Origin: Vicingaceae bacterium | GTDB taxonomy: Bacteria > Bacteroidota > Bacteroidia > Flavobacteriales_E > Vicingaceae | Assembly (NCBI GenBank): GCA_026003395.1 | Contig: BPHE01000008.1 | Coordinates: 1-64,000, forward strand | DNA: 64,000 nucleotides | Direction: 5' to 3' | Shown: piece after piece, positions 33,782-44,200 of the stretch | Position numbering within the stretch: position 1 is the stretch's first letter | Layout: each line of letters starts with the position of its first letter | Position numbers and translations under genes: made by a program | The notes under the pieces: model-generated | What the model saw: the letters and a program-made list of their open reading frames with translations, nothing else | Told to the model about the DNA's origin: nothing | The model's database searches: none

Positions 33782-36700
33782 ATGACAAAAAACCTTTCAA
33801 AATATTCAATTTGTTTGTTAATAGCCCTTATTTTCTTCACGGGTAAAACGGCTATAGGGCAGGCCTATTTTTTCAAGCAGATCTCACTGAAAGACGGACT
33901 GCCTCAATCACACATCAACAAAATTAAACAAGACCCTTATGGTTATCTTTGGTTTGCCACGGATGTGGGAGGTGTAGCCCGCTATAACGGAAAAACTTTT
34001 GAGGTGTGGGATGTTACAAATGGCCTAGCCGGAAATTCAGTTACTGATCTTGCTTTTGACTCTTTGAACAATGTGTTCATAGGCACCAAGTTTTATGGAT
34101 TATCGATGTTGAACCGAAATTCTTTGATAAATTTCAATGTCAAAAATGGGTTGTTAAACAATTCCATCGTCGATTTGGAGTATAATCTTCATCATAAAAT
34201 GCTTTTTATAGCTCATCCGGAAGCTTTGTCTTCATTTGACTATCAAACATTTCAATCGATAGATAAAGATTATTTCAAGCAAAACAAAATAAGGATAAAC
34301 GATTTGTTGTTGTACGACGATCAACAGCTTTTGATAGCAACAGATACGGGTGTTTTTATCTATCATATTGACGAAAAAAAAATGGAATTTTTGGACCTGA
34401 CCGGAGAGATAAATGGAGCGAAAATTACGCAAGCAGAAAAAGATAAAAATAACAATGTATTTTTGGTAAAAAATAATCAAAAAATTTATGTCATTCAGGC
34501 CTCGTGTTTTAAAACAAAAAATTTTAAAGTACTGCCATACCAAAAAATCAATCTGCCACAGATGGCAAAAATCACGACTATTCATATTACCTACGACAAT
34601 GAGCTTTGGGTGGGCACAGACAATAATTTATTATACAGGATAAGGGGAGAGAAGATTGAAACATTTTCAGAACAAAATGGTTTTAAAGCTAAGACAGTTA
34701 CATCGATTCTGAAAGGGATCTTCGGAATCACCTGGATAGGTACTGCCGGAGAAGGAATATTTAAGTTTTATACTTCTGCTTTTGTGCAGTATAATATGAA
34801 AAACAAAACGATTAATGACATTTTCGGTATAGCCGAATGGAACGGAAATATTTATGCGGCCTCAAGGTTTTATGGAATTTTGCAACTCAAGAATGGATAT
34901 CTGGAACCATATATAACTAATAAAGATGTATTAAATGCAAGAACCATCACATTTGACCATGAAGGTAAATTATGGATAGCCACTCCTCAGGGATTGTTTT
35001 CTTTTGCAAAAAATACTCTAAAAAAATATGGACCTGAAAATGGGCTTCAGGCAACAAATATTCGCAGTTTACTGGTTGATAAAGACGGAGTGCTTTGGGT
35101 AGGGACCGGTGAGCAAGGGCTGTATGTATGGAGAAACGGTAAATTTGAAATGTTTGATCCCGATAACAATGAGATAAATAAATTACATATCCATGATATT
35201 TATCGAGATTCCAATGGAGTTATTTGGTTAGGTACAAATGCAGGAGTGTTTAAACTTGTCGGTAATGAATTTGTCAAATTGTATGATTCTAATCAATTTT
35301 GTTCGACATTTGTAGGTGACATTGCCGAAAACAAAAACAAGCATTTATTTTTTGCTTCGGTCAATTGTGTCATAAAATATGATGGTGTTGATTTTACCAA
35401 AATTGACTATAATCAGATACCGTCATTGTCTACCATATATTTCGTTCAGAGCGATGCTCAAGGTGATATTTGGATAGGTACAAACGAAGGTGTGACGGAG
35501 GTAAAATTCAATCAATATGGAGATATTGAGGCTTATTCCTCTTATGGTTTATCCCGAGGGTTTGTGGGGCAAGAAACCAATGCCAGGGCATCTTTGTTGT
35601 CTTCAAACGGAGAATTGTATTTCGGAACCATTGATGGATTGATGAAAGTAGACCCGAGAGAAAATTTACAAGAAAAAGTGCCTCCAAGAATCTATCTTGT
35701 ACAAATACAAAAAAACTTTTTACCATTATTTGGATCGAAAGACAATGAAATGTTTTTAAATCAATGGATTGTAGACCCTTCGCAAATAATAAAATTTCAA
35801 AAAGAAAGATCTCATTATACTTTTGTATTTGACTTGGTACATTCCGGTTTTGCTGAAAATGCTCTTTTTAGTTTTAAATTAGAGGGTTTTGATCCGGATT
35901 TCTCTCCATTTAGCAAGGAGAATAAGATAACCTATTCCAACCTTCCTCCGGGTAAGTATAAATTAATTTGCAAGGCCTTTGTTCCTGAACAAGGTTTGTA
36001 TGTCGATTCCCGGCCTTATGAAATCATAGTGCTGGCTCCATTTTGGATGCAACAATGGTTTTATTTAATACTGGCATTCGTGTTGATTGCCGGATTGGTA
36101 TATTATGATTATCTAAAAAAGAAAAAAGAAGCGAAGTTGAGAGAAGAATTCGAAAGATATGCCAGGGAAAAGAACAAGCAAATTTTGCAACAAAATGAAG
36201 AAATTAAACTTTTATTAAAAGAAGTTCATCACCGGGTGAAAAACAATCTACAATTAATCATCAGCCTTCTTAACATTCAAATGAATTATGTGAAAGATCC
36301 TGCTATGAAAAAGTTGTTGCAGGAAAGTTCTGCCAGAATCAGGGCTATGTCCCTTTTACATGAAAAAATATACAAAACTCAACGCTTCGACAATATTGAT
36401 ATTAAAAATTATTTTGAAGAATTGATCCCCACTATTGTTGATAATTATGCACTTTCTACCGAGGTAAAGTTAAATATGGAAATTGACCCAGTGATGATGC
36501 ATATAGATAAACTTATCCCTTTGGGATTGATTGCCACCGAGTTGGTAACCAACTCAATTGTACACGGTTTTAGAAACAGATTAACAGGAAATATTACGAT
36601 AAAATTTAAAAAATTGGAAAATAAGCAACCATATGCTTTTGAATTTTTGGTGGCTGATGATGGAGTTGGAATGGATCCAAGTATTGTCGAAAAAAGTAAT

Positions 36701-36820
36701 CACAGCATGGGTATTGAGCTTGTGAAGTTGTTGACTGAGCAATTGTCCGGCGAGTTACATTTAGAATCCGGGGAAAATGGAACTATATTTAAAATAAAGA
36801 TACCAAACTATGAAAGCTAA
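33782..36820 (+). CDS. Beta-propeller sensor histidine kinase (Reg_prop, Y_Y_Y, HisKA_2)
   Basis: Product of 1012 residues. A signal peptide (LLIALIFFTGKTAIG) leads into about 14 two-component propeller repeats (DPYGYLWFATDVGGVARYNG, DKDGVLWVGTGEQGLYVW, DSNGVIWLGTNAGVFKL) up to about 640, then a Y_Y_Y Ig-like domain (YSNLPPGKYKLICKAF), one transmembrane helix at about 757-778, a coiled-coil and a HisKA_2 box LLKEVHHRVKNNLQLIISLL (His at about 816). The ATPase domain has N-box ELVTNSIVHGF and DDGVGMD, and SMGIELVKLL near its end. There is no receiver or output domain, so this is not the hybrid HTCS form. It senses a periplasmic or surface signal and phosphorylates a regulator outside this window. 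It overlaps the adhesin gene by 11 bases. Confidence 0.92.
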   Translation: MTKNLSKYSICLLIALIFFTGKTAIGQAYFFKQISLKDGLPQSHINKIKQDPYGYLWFATDVGGVARYNGKTFEVWDVTNGLAGNSVTDLAFDSLNNVFIGTKFYGLSMLNRNSLINFNVKNGLLNNSIVDLEYNLHHKMLFIAHPEALSSFDYQTFQSIDKDYFKQNKIRINDLLLYDDQQLLIATDTGVFIYHIDEKKMEFLDLTGEINGAKITQAEKDKNNNVFLVKNNQKIYVIQASCFKTKNFKVLPYQKINLPQMAKITTIHITYDNELWVGTDNNLLYRIRGEKIETFSEQNGFKAKTVTSILKGIFGITWIGTAGEGIFKFYTSAFVQYNMKNKTINDIFGIAEWNGNIYAASRFYGILQLKNGYLEPYITNKDVLNARTITFDHEGKLWIATPQGLFSFAKNTLKKYGPENGLQATNIRSLLVDKDGVLWVGTGEQGLYVWRNGKFEMFDPDNNEINKLHIHDIYRDSNGVIWLGTNAGVFKLVGNEFVKLYDSNQFCSTFVGDIAENKNKHLFFASVNCVIKYDGVDFTKIDYNQIPSLSTIYFVQSDAQGDIWIGTNEGVTEVKFNQYGDIEAYSSYGLSRGFVGQETNARASLLSSNGELYFGTIDGLMKVDPRENLQEKVPPRIYLVQIQKNFLPLFGSKDNEMFLNQWIVDPSQIIKFQKERSHYTFVFDLVHSGFAENALFSFKLEGFDPDFSPFSKENKITYSNLPPGKYKLICKAFVPEQGLYVDSRPYEIIVLAPFWMQQWFYLILAFVLIAGLVYYDYLKKKKEAKLREEFERYAREKNKQILQQNEEIKLLLKEVHHRVKNNLQLIISLLNIQMNYVKDPAMKKLLQESSARIRAMSLLHEKIYKTQRFDNIDIKNYFEELIPTIVDNYALSTEVKLNMEIDPVMMHIDKLIPLGLIATELVTNSIVHGFRNRLTGNITIKFKKLENKQPYAFEFLVADDGVGMDPSIVEKSNHSMGIELVKLLTEQLSGELHLESGENGTIFKIKIPNYES

Positions 36821-39800
36821 ACTGATCTTCTGTTGTATTGTTTTTGTATTGATTCTATCCGGCAAAATAAGTGCTCAATGCAGTTTTACAATTTCAACCG
36901 GAAAACAAGATGTGGCATGTACGGGTGATTCCACCGGAATGGCATGGGTCGTCGTATCGGGAGGAAGCGGAAATTTTACTTTTCAATGGAATACTTCTCC
37001 TGTGCAAAATAATGATACTGCATACAATTTGCCGGCAGGAACATATATTGTCATCGTCACTGATGTAAACACCTCATGCAGCGATACCGATAGCGTGATG
37101 ATTGCCGAACCGGGTAATCCTTTAGGATATTATACGGCTTCCAAGCCGGTGTTATGCTATGGTGATTCTAATGGACTTGGTTATGTCGAAGTTGTTGGGG
37201 GTACTATGCCTTATACGATTACCTGGTATACGTTAACTCCTGTTGTCGTTAATGATTCGGCCTTTAATCTTTGGGCAGGCACCTACCCCGTGGCTATAGA
37301 GGATGCTAATGGATGTAAAGACACTGCCTTGGTTACGGTAAATTCTCCCACTCCATTAACTCTGAGTGGCAGCAGTTCGCCACCCTTATGCACATATACT
37401 CAAGATGGTTGGGCTGCTGTATTTGCAGCAGGAGCGAATCCACCATACACCTATACCTGGAACACCAACCCTGTTCAAAATAATGACACTGCCTATAATT
37501 TGGCGCCGGGAAACTATACTGTCGTAGTGTCCGATACGAATAATTGCACTGATTCACTTACCATCACTGTGCCGGTCAATAACAATCCGATTGTCATAAG
37601 TTTTAATCCTGTGGTAAATAATCCATGTTTTGGCGATAGTTTGGGACAGGCCACTGTCAATGCCTCCGGTGGACAATCCCCGTATAATTTTGTGTGGGAT
37701 ATATACGGCAACAACGTTTCAGGCAGTTTTGTGGATAGTTTGGCTTCAGGTACTTATTGGGTGTGGGTATATGATGCCAATGGTTGTGTCGATTCGTCAT
37801 CGGTTACCATTTCTAGCCCATCTCCTTTGAATATCTCCATGAATTCGACTCCGGAATCATGTGGTGATGCCTCAGGTACGGCTACCGCAAATGTTGCGGG
37901 TGGAATGCCTCCATATTCTTACATATGGAACACCAATCCTATACAAACATCAGCCATAGCTGTCAATCTTTCTGCCGGATGGTATACTGTTACAGCTACT
38001 GATAATAATGGATGCTCAATTACCGATTCTGTGTATGTAGCCAACAACAATGGGACCATCTATGTCAATGCCACTGCGCAAGATATCTCTTGTTTCGGAT
38101 TTAATGACGGAATGGCCTGGGCTCAAGCCGGAGGAGGTTCGGGCACTTATGTTTACCAGTGGAATACTTCTCCTGTACAAATCAATGATACCGCGTTCAA
38201 TCTCCCGCCCGGCACTTATATTGTCACAGTCACGGACGCCAACAATTGTCAAGCCACTGATACCGTTACCATCAACGAACCATTGCCTTTGGATGCCGAT
38301 ACGTTGGTGTATAATGCCATTTGTACAGCCGGTAATGGAATGGCTATAATTTTACCATCCGGTGGTACTCCTCCATATAGTTACACCTGGTATACTGTAC
38401 CTATGCAATATAATGATACGGCAACAAATTTGTATCCCGGAATATATAATTTTCAAATTACTGACGCCAATGGCTGTCAATATAGTTCGTCCGCCACAGT
38501 CGGAAATGATGTGATCACACTTGCAGGACAAATTCAGATAGTGAATCCTGTCAGTTGTTTTGGAGGAAATGATGGCAGCCTCACCGTAATACTCAATAAC
38601 GGACAACCTCCGTATACATATAGTTGGAATACCAATCCTGTCCAAACAAATGATACGGCCTTTAATTTGCAGGCAGGTAGTTATAATGTTACTGTTACGG
38701 ATCAATGGGGGTGCACCAATCAATTTTCGTTCAACTTAGGGCAACCCAATGCCATTAATCTTTATACACAGATAGTCAATGATTTTGGCGGCAATTGTTC
38801 CGGTTCTGCTGTAGTATATCCTACAGGCGGTATTCCTCCTTACTCTTACAATTGGACTCCGGGGAATTATAATACCGATTCGATTTCTAATCTTTGTGCA
38901 GGCATGTATTGTGTGACTGTTACGGATAGTAAAGGATGCTCCAAAAATACTTGTGTGCAGATTTTAGGATCTGCGAATTGTAATTTGACCGTGAACACCA
39001 CAAGTACCAATGTTACCTGCAATGGATTGAATAACGGAAGTGTGAACGCCACGGTTACAGGCAACATTGGTTCATATACCCTTACCTGGTATGATGCAAA
39101 CAATCAACCAATCGGCACTACAAATAATTTGCCCCCCGGAACTTATTATGTTGTGGTTGTCGATTCTGTGGGATGTGTCGATAGCGCACTTACAAGCATC
39201 ACCGAACCCTCTGCAATAACAGTAGATTATGCGGTGAATCATGTGAAATGTAAATACGATCATAATGGAAGTGCCTGGGTAAATGCCATTAATGGAGGAA
39301 CTGCACCTTATACCATTTCCTGGCAGCCCTTGAACGTCAATACCACAATAGTCAATAATTTATCTCCGGGTAATTATTATTTGATAGTTACGGATGCCAA
39401 TAATTGTAAAGACACATCGTTGGTTGTTGTTAATGCAAACAGCAATTTTGAATTGTTTGTATCGAACAAAGAAAACACTGTTTGTCAGTTTGCTCAGGGA
39501 AAAATTGAATTGGGGTATAACGGAAATAACGGAACCGTGGTATTTCAATGGAATACCGGAGACACAACCCAGATTATACAAAATTTAGCCGCAGGTTCTT
39601 ATACCGTCATTGCTCACGACAGCTTGATGTGTTATGATACCTTGTCCACTTCTATTTTAAGCATTGATAATATCGAGATAGAAAAAATTAAAGCCAACGA
39701 AACGTGCAGGGGGTATGCCGATGGTTCTGTCACAGTTTCGCCTAAAAAGGGGCAACCACCATTCGAAATAATATGGCAAAATGGGGAAACAGATTGGATG

Positions 39801-40163
39801 TTGACAAACCTCGGAAACGGTATATATTCATTTTTGGTGAAAGATGCCCGTAATTGTATTTTAAGAGACACTGCAGCAGTTTATTTCGAAAGAGAAAATT
39901 GCCTCAATATACCCAATGTATTTACACCTAATGGAGATGGCGATAATGACTATTGGGTGATTAAAGGACATGAAAATTATCCGGAAATGCATATAACAAT
40001 TTTTAATCGCTGGGGAAATGTCATTTTTGAAACAGACAATTACGATGTACCTTGGGATGGCAAATATAATGGTAAGCCTGTTCCAACTGGCACATATTAC
40101 TATATAATTGATTTGAAAAATGGAAATGAAAAAATAAAAGGTGATTTGACAATCATTCGATAA
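36810..40163 (+). CDS. Giant SprB-repeat surface adhesin with T9SS type B C-terminal domain
   Basis: Product of 1117 residues with a signal peptide (MKAKLIFCCIVFVLILSGKISAQ). About 13 SprB-like repeats of roughly 75 residues fill residues 24 to 1035; each has a Cys-Gly start, a GGxxPYTYxW strand pair, an NDTAxNLxAGTY turn and a VTDxNxC end. A CHU_C / gliding-motility-associated type B sorting domain closes it (IPNVFTPNGDGDNDYWVIKG ... GKPVPTGTYYYIIDLKNGNE). By comparison with SprB of Flavobacterium, it is a filamentous adhesin secreted by T9SS and retained through a PorP/SprF partner, which is the next gene. The start overlaps the histidine kinase gene by 11 bases. Confidence 0.93.
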   Translation: MKAKLIFCCIVFVLILSGKISAQCSFTISTGKQDVACTGDSTGMAWVVVSGGSGNFTFQWNTSPVQNNDTAYNLPAGTYIVIVTDVNTSCSDTDSVMIAEPGNPLGYYTASKPVLCYGDSNGLGYVEVVGGTMPYTITWYTLTPVVVNDSAFNLWAGTYPVAIEDANGCKDTALVTVNSPTPLTLSGSSSPPLCTYTQDGWAAVFAAGANPPYTYTWNTNPVQNNDTAYNLAPGNYTVVVSDTNNCTDSLTITVPVNNNPIVISFNPVVNNPCFGDSLGQATVNASGGQSPYNFVWDIYGNNVSGSFVDSLASGTYWVWVYDANGCVDSSSVTISSPSPLNISMNSTPESCGDASGTATANVAGGMPPYSYIWNTNPIQTSAIAVNLSAGWYTVTATDNNGCSITDSVYVANNNGTIYVNATAQDISCFGFNDGMAWAQAGGGSGTYVYQWNTSPVQINDTAFNLPPGTYIVTVTDANNCQATDTVTINEPLPLDADTLVYNAICTAGNGMAIILPSGGTPPYSYTWYTVPMQYNDTATNLYPGIYNFQITDANGCQYSSSATVGNDVITLAGQIQIVNPVSCFGGNDGSLTVILNNGQPPYTYSWNTNPVQTNDTAFNLQAGSYNVTVTDQWGCTNQFSFNLGQPNAINLYTQIVNDFGGNCSGSAVVYPTGGIPPYSYNWTPGNYNTDSISNLCAGMYCVTVTDSKGCSKNTCVQILGSANCNLTVNTTSTNVTCNGLNNGSVNATVTGNIGSYTLTWYDANNQPIGTTNNLPPGTYYVVVVDSVGCVDSALTSITEPSAITVDYAVNHVKCKYDHNGSAWVNAINGGTAPYTISWQPLNVNTTIVNNLSPGNYYLIVTDANNCKDTSLVVVNANSNFELFVSNKENTVCQFAQGKIELGYNGNNGTVVFQWNTGDTTQIIQNLAAGSYTVIAHDSLMCYDTLSTSILSIDNIEIEKIKANETCRGYADGSVTVSPKKGQPPFEIIWQNGETDWMLTNLGNGIYSFLVKDARNCILRDTAAVYFERENCLNIPNVFTPNGDGDNDYWVIKGHENYPEMHITIFNRWGNVIFETDNYDVPWDGKYNGKPVPTGTYYYIIDLKNGNEKIKGDLTIIR

Positions 40164-40173
40164 ATCTGTTATT

Positions 40174-41100
40174 ATGAAAAAAATAATATTTTGCTGTGTC
40201 ATTATCTTTGCAATACATTGGCAAGAATTTTATGCCCAACAGTTGATATCAGGCAATTATTTAAATCAAAATTTATATTTAATTAATCCGGCTACTGCCG
40301 GATTGAAAAATGATTCGATACCTGTTTCGGTTCATTACAGAAACCAGTGGACGGGATTTACCGGATCTCCTAAAACTTTGTTTTTAAGTTCCAACGGAAA
40401 GTTCAATGATTATAATGCCTTGGGAGGATGGTTGGCGATGGAAAAAATCGGACCATTCAATACCTTTTCCGGACAATTTTCATATACTTATTATACATTT
40501 CTTCATCCAAAAATAAAAATGGGGTTGTCTTTGGCAGGAAGGTTTCAACAGTATGCTCTGGATAGAAATTATCTAAAACCTGATAATGACAACGATCAAT
40601 TGCTGAATACAAATTTTAAAAACACTTGGACCGGAAATGCAAGTTTCGGAATTCATCTCGAACATGAATATGTATTTTTAGGATTGGCTGCCCCTAATTT
40701 ATTCGAAACCAAAATTAAATTAACCGAGTCAAAGAATAATGTAGAACAAACTCACTATTACAGCTATATGGGAGGTTATATACCACTGTCGAGATTATGG
40801 GTGGTCTCGCCAATCTTTGGAGCCCGCTTTACAAATGCCGCTCCGTTGCAATTCGATTTTTCTGCCAAAGCAATTTACAACCAGAAATACTGGGCCGGCA
40901 TTAATTTTAGAACGGGAGAGTCTATAGGCGCTTTTGCAGGTTTAAATTACAACAAATTGAGTTTTGGATATACGTTTGAATATGTCTTTAATTCATTGAA
41001 ATTTGCAACTCTTGGCAGTCATGAAATAATGTTAGTATATCAAATGAAATTTAAATCTCCTCCTTCTGCTCCCCAAGATGCTCAACCAACAGAGAATTAA
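40174..41100 (+). CDS. PorP/SprF-family T9SS outer-membrane protein
   Basis: Product of 308 residues with a signal peptide (IIFCCVIIFAIHWQEFYAQ). The family start QQLISGNYLNQNLYLINPATAGL and the motif RNQWTGFTGSPKTLFLS are diagnostic of PorP/SprF proteins, followed by barrel strands (LGGWLAMEKIGPFNTFSGQFSYTY, AGLNYNKLSFGYTFEYVF). Such proteins sit in the outer membrane and attach or help secrete a type B-domain adhesin encoded beside them. That fits the upstream SprB-repeat gene, 10 bases away. The acidic and proline-rich tail (SPPSAPQDAQPTEN) is unusual but not unique. Confidence 0.93.
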   Translation: MKKIIFCCVIIFAIHWQEFYAQQLISGNYLNQNLYLINPATAGLKNDSIPVSVHYRNQWTGFTGSPKTLFLSSNGKFNDYNALGGWLAMEKIGPFNTFSGQFSYTYYTFLHPKIKMGLSLAGRFQQYALDRNYLKPDNDNDQLLNTNFKNTWTGNASFGIHLEHEYVFLGLAAPNLFETKIKLTESKNNVEQTHYYSYMGGYIPLSRLWVVSPIFGARFTNAAPLQFDFSAKAIYNQKYWAGINFRTGESIGAFAGLNYNKLSFGYTFEYVFNSLKFATLGSHEIMLVYQMKFKSPPSAPQDAQPTEN

Positions 41101-41183
41101 CCAATAAATAATATATTGAGCAGATTTTTATTTATTCGATTTGAAAATTTTAGTTTTATTCGTTTTACTTCAAGTTATTATTG

Positions 41184-41191
41184 TAAATTTG
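41184..41191 (+). promoter_or_regulatory. -7 promoter element for the SBBP/PKD protein gene
   Basis: TAAATTTG is an exact match to TAnnTTTG, 75 bases before the ATG at 41267, in the 166-base spacer after the PorP/SprF gene. It suggests that this gene has a promoter separate from the adhesin cluster. Confidence 0.45.
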
Positions 41192-41266
41192 GTAAATTGG
41201 CAATAGAACAAAGCAACCAATTGCACTAAAATACGTTATATTACAATATCAGCCGCATAAGATAAA

Positions 41267-44200
41267 ATGATTCCTTTCATAAAAAAAATATTATCTATTA
41301 CACTTTGCTTTGTGGTATTTAATGCCAGTTTTGTTTTTGCCAATGACCATGTGGGTTTTATAGAAAACAAAGGACAGTGGGATAAGATTATTTTTGCCAA
41401 AACACCGGTGCCGTCGGGTTTTTTATATCTTACTGACAGAGGATTTACATGGCAAATGTTTGATCAAATAAAATTGGAAAGCATTCATCATCACGAAGCT
41501 GAAAACGATTGGGTCGATGCTTATGCATTTAAAATGTTATGGAAGGAGGGTTATGTAAAAAACATCGAATATCTGAAACCACAACCATACTATCACAATT
41601 ATTTCATTGGAAAAAATCCGGCTAAATGGCAATCAAATGTCAGGTCTTTTCGGGAAGTAATCATGCACAACATTTATGCAGGGGTGGATTGCAAGATTTT
41701 TAATAATGACAAAGGTTTGAAATATGAATACTATTTAAAAGCAGGAGTTGATCCGGAAATAATCAAACAAATGTATGTGGGCGTTAGTCCTGAACTGGAT
41801 GGAGATGGAAATTTACTTTTGAAAACACCCTTTCAAACAATTATTGAGTTAAAACCCATTGCCTATCAATGGGTAAATGGAATTCAAGTGATGGTGCCTT
41901 GTGAGTTTGTTGTTGAAGGAAATACAGTTTCATATTCGGTGAAGAATTATGATCATGCTTTGCCTTTGGTAATTGATCCGTTATTGATATTTTCTACTTA
42001 TTCCGGGTCTTATGCAGACAATTGGGGTTATACTGCCACTTTTGATGATGCCGGTCATGCATATGGCGCAGGGACTGTATTTGGACCGGGCTATCCTACC
42101 TCGGTAGGTGCATATCAATTGAGTTATGCAGGAAATACTGATATAGGGGTTTCTAAATTTTCCGGCAATAATGGGACTTTAATTTACTCCACCTATTTAG
42201 GTGGTAGCAATATGGATAGTCCTCACAGTATTGTGGCAAATAATCAGGGTGAACTTTACATTCTCGGCACCACTTCAAGTTTGGATTATCCGGTTATTAG
42301 CAATGCTTATGATACCAGTTTTAATGGGGGAACACCTTATTTATTGTTTATAGGTTATATCAATTATTCAAATGGTTCGGATATAATTATTTCCAGGTTA
42401 AACAGTCAGGGGACAAATCTGTTGTCTTCAACCTATATAGGAGGTTCGTTAAATGATGGTTTAAACTATGCCAATCAGCTAAAATATAACTATGGAGATC
42501 AATTTAGAGGGGAAATAATTTTAGACAATTCCGGATACGTTTATGTGGCATCTTGTACATTTTCTTCTGATTTTCCTGTGACCATACAGGCGTATGATAC
42601 TACACAAAATGGAGGACAAGATGCTGTTGTTTTTAAAATGTCTCCCGATTTATCACAATTAGTTTGGTCGACATTTATTGGTGGTGCCGGTGATGACGCA
42701 GCTTACGGACTTCAATTGAGCAATTCAGGAGAGTTGTACGTTGCCGGGGGAACAAAAAGTTTTGATTTTCCGGTGACAAGTCAGGCAATTGACACTACAT
42801 TCAATGGAGAGGTGGATGGTTTTGTTTGCAGATTGGCGAATAATGGCAGTCAATTGTTGTCTTCTACTTTTTTAGGGAGTAGCCAGTATGATCAAGGCTT
42901 CTTTGTAGATTTGGACATTGATGGGAATGCATATGTGGTAGGCCAAACAAAAGGATCTTATTTGTTTTATCCTTCTAATCTATGGGGGAATCCCAATGGA
43001 GGGCAATTTATTCATAAATTGACCCCCGGTTTGGATAGTACTATTTTTTCCCTCCGGTTTGGCAGTGGAATAAACCAAACAAATATTACCTTATCTGCTT
43101 TTTTGGTCAGTGAATGCGGTTATATTTATGTTTCCGGTTGGGGAGGAGCCATTAATGCAGGTACCGGCTCATCAACCAACAATCTGCCTGTTACTCCTAA
43201 TGCTTATAAAAGTACCACAGACGGGAGTGATTTTTATATTTTAGTTCTATCTAATGATGGCAAGAACCTATTATTTGCGACTTTTTTTGGAGCCAATGGT
43301 TCGGCTGAGCATTGTGATGGAGGGACCAGCAGGTTTGACAAAAGAGGGAAAATATATCAAGCTGTTTGTGCCGGATGTGGTGGATCTTCTTCATTTCCTA
43401 CTACACCGGGTGCCTGGTCTAATACAAACAATAGCACTAATTGCAATCTGGCTGTGTTTAAATTGGATGTAGAACCTTTGAAAGCAACCATAGCTTCAAG
43501 TGTCCCCGGTCATTTATGTTATCCCCCGGCTACTGTTACTTTTGTTAATCAAAGCACCGGAGGAAATTATTATACCTGGCATTTTGGTGACGGCAATATA
43601 TCTCATCAAACAATGCCTACTTACAGTTATCAAGATACAGGAACATATGAGGTTACATTAATTGTTCAAGACACTAATTGCTTGGCTGCCGATACGGCAA
43701 AATTAACCATTCGTGTAGACCCTGTTCCGCAAGCCATTATTGACCCTGTATATCAAATGTGTTTTGGAGATACTATACAGTTGTCGGCCGGTGGTGGAGA
43801 CCATTATAAATGGTTTCCTTCGAATTATATATCCAACGATACTATAAAAAATCCATTGGTATATCCTCCTGCCAATCAAAAATATTTTTTAATCGCATCC
43901 AATCAATGCGGGTCCGATACAGCCGAAGTTTATATATTGGTGCATCAAGATTCAACCGGAATTATACCGGATACATCCTTATGTAAAGGACAATCCATAC
44001 AATTGTATGCTTCAGGAGGTGTATCCTACTTTTGGCACTCAAACCAACCGGTTCAAAATCCTAATTCTCAATCTCCCGTTGTTTCGCCTTCACACTCCGA
44101 CACATTTTATGTTACTATTACAGATGTAAACGGATGTGAATGGCAAAAAAAAGTATTTGTCAGGGTTGATACAAATTTTGTAAAATTGGTATTGCCCAAT

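Noticed and set aside
36810-40163. Regular repeats resembling an array
   Set aside because: They are protein-coding SprB-like repeats of about 75 codons, not short identical direct repeats with spacers; no CRISPR array is present.
41101-41135. AATAAAT/ATTTATT hairpin after the PorP/SprF gene
   Set aside because: All-AT stem with a long loop; too weak and expected by chance in such sequence.
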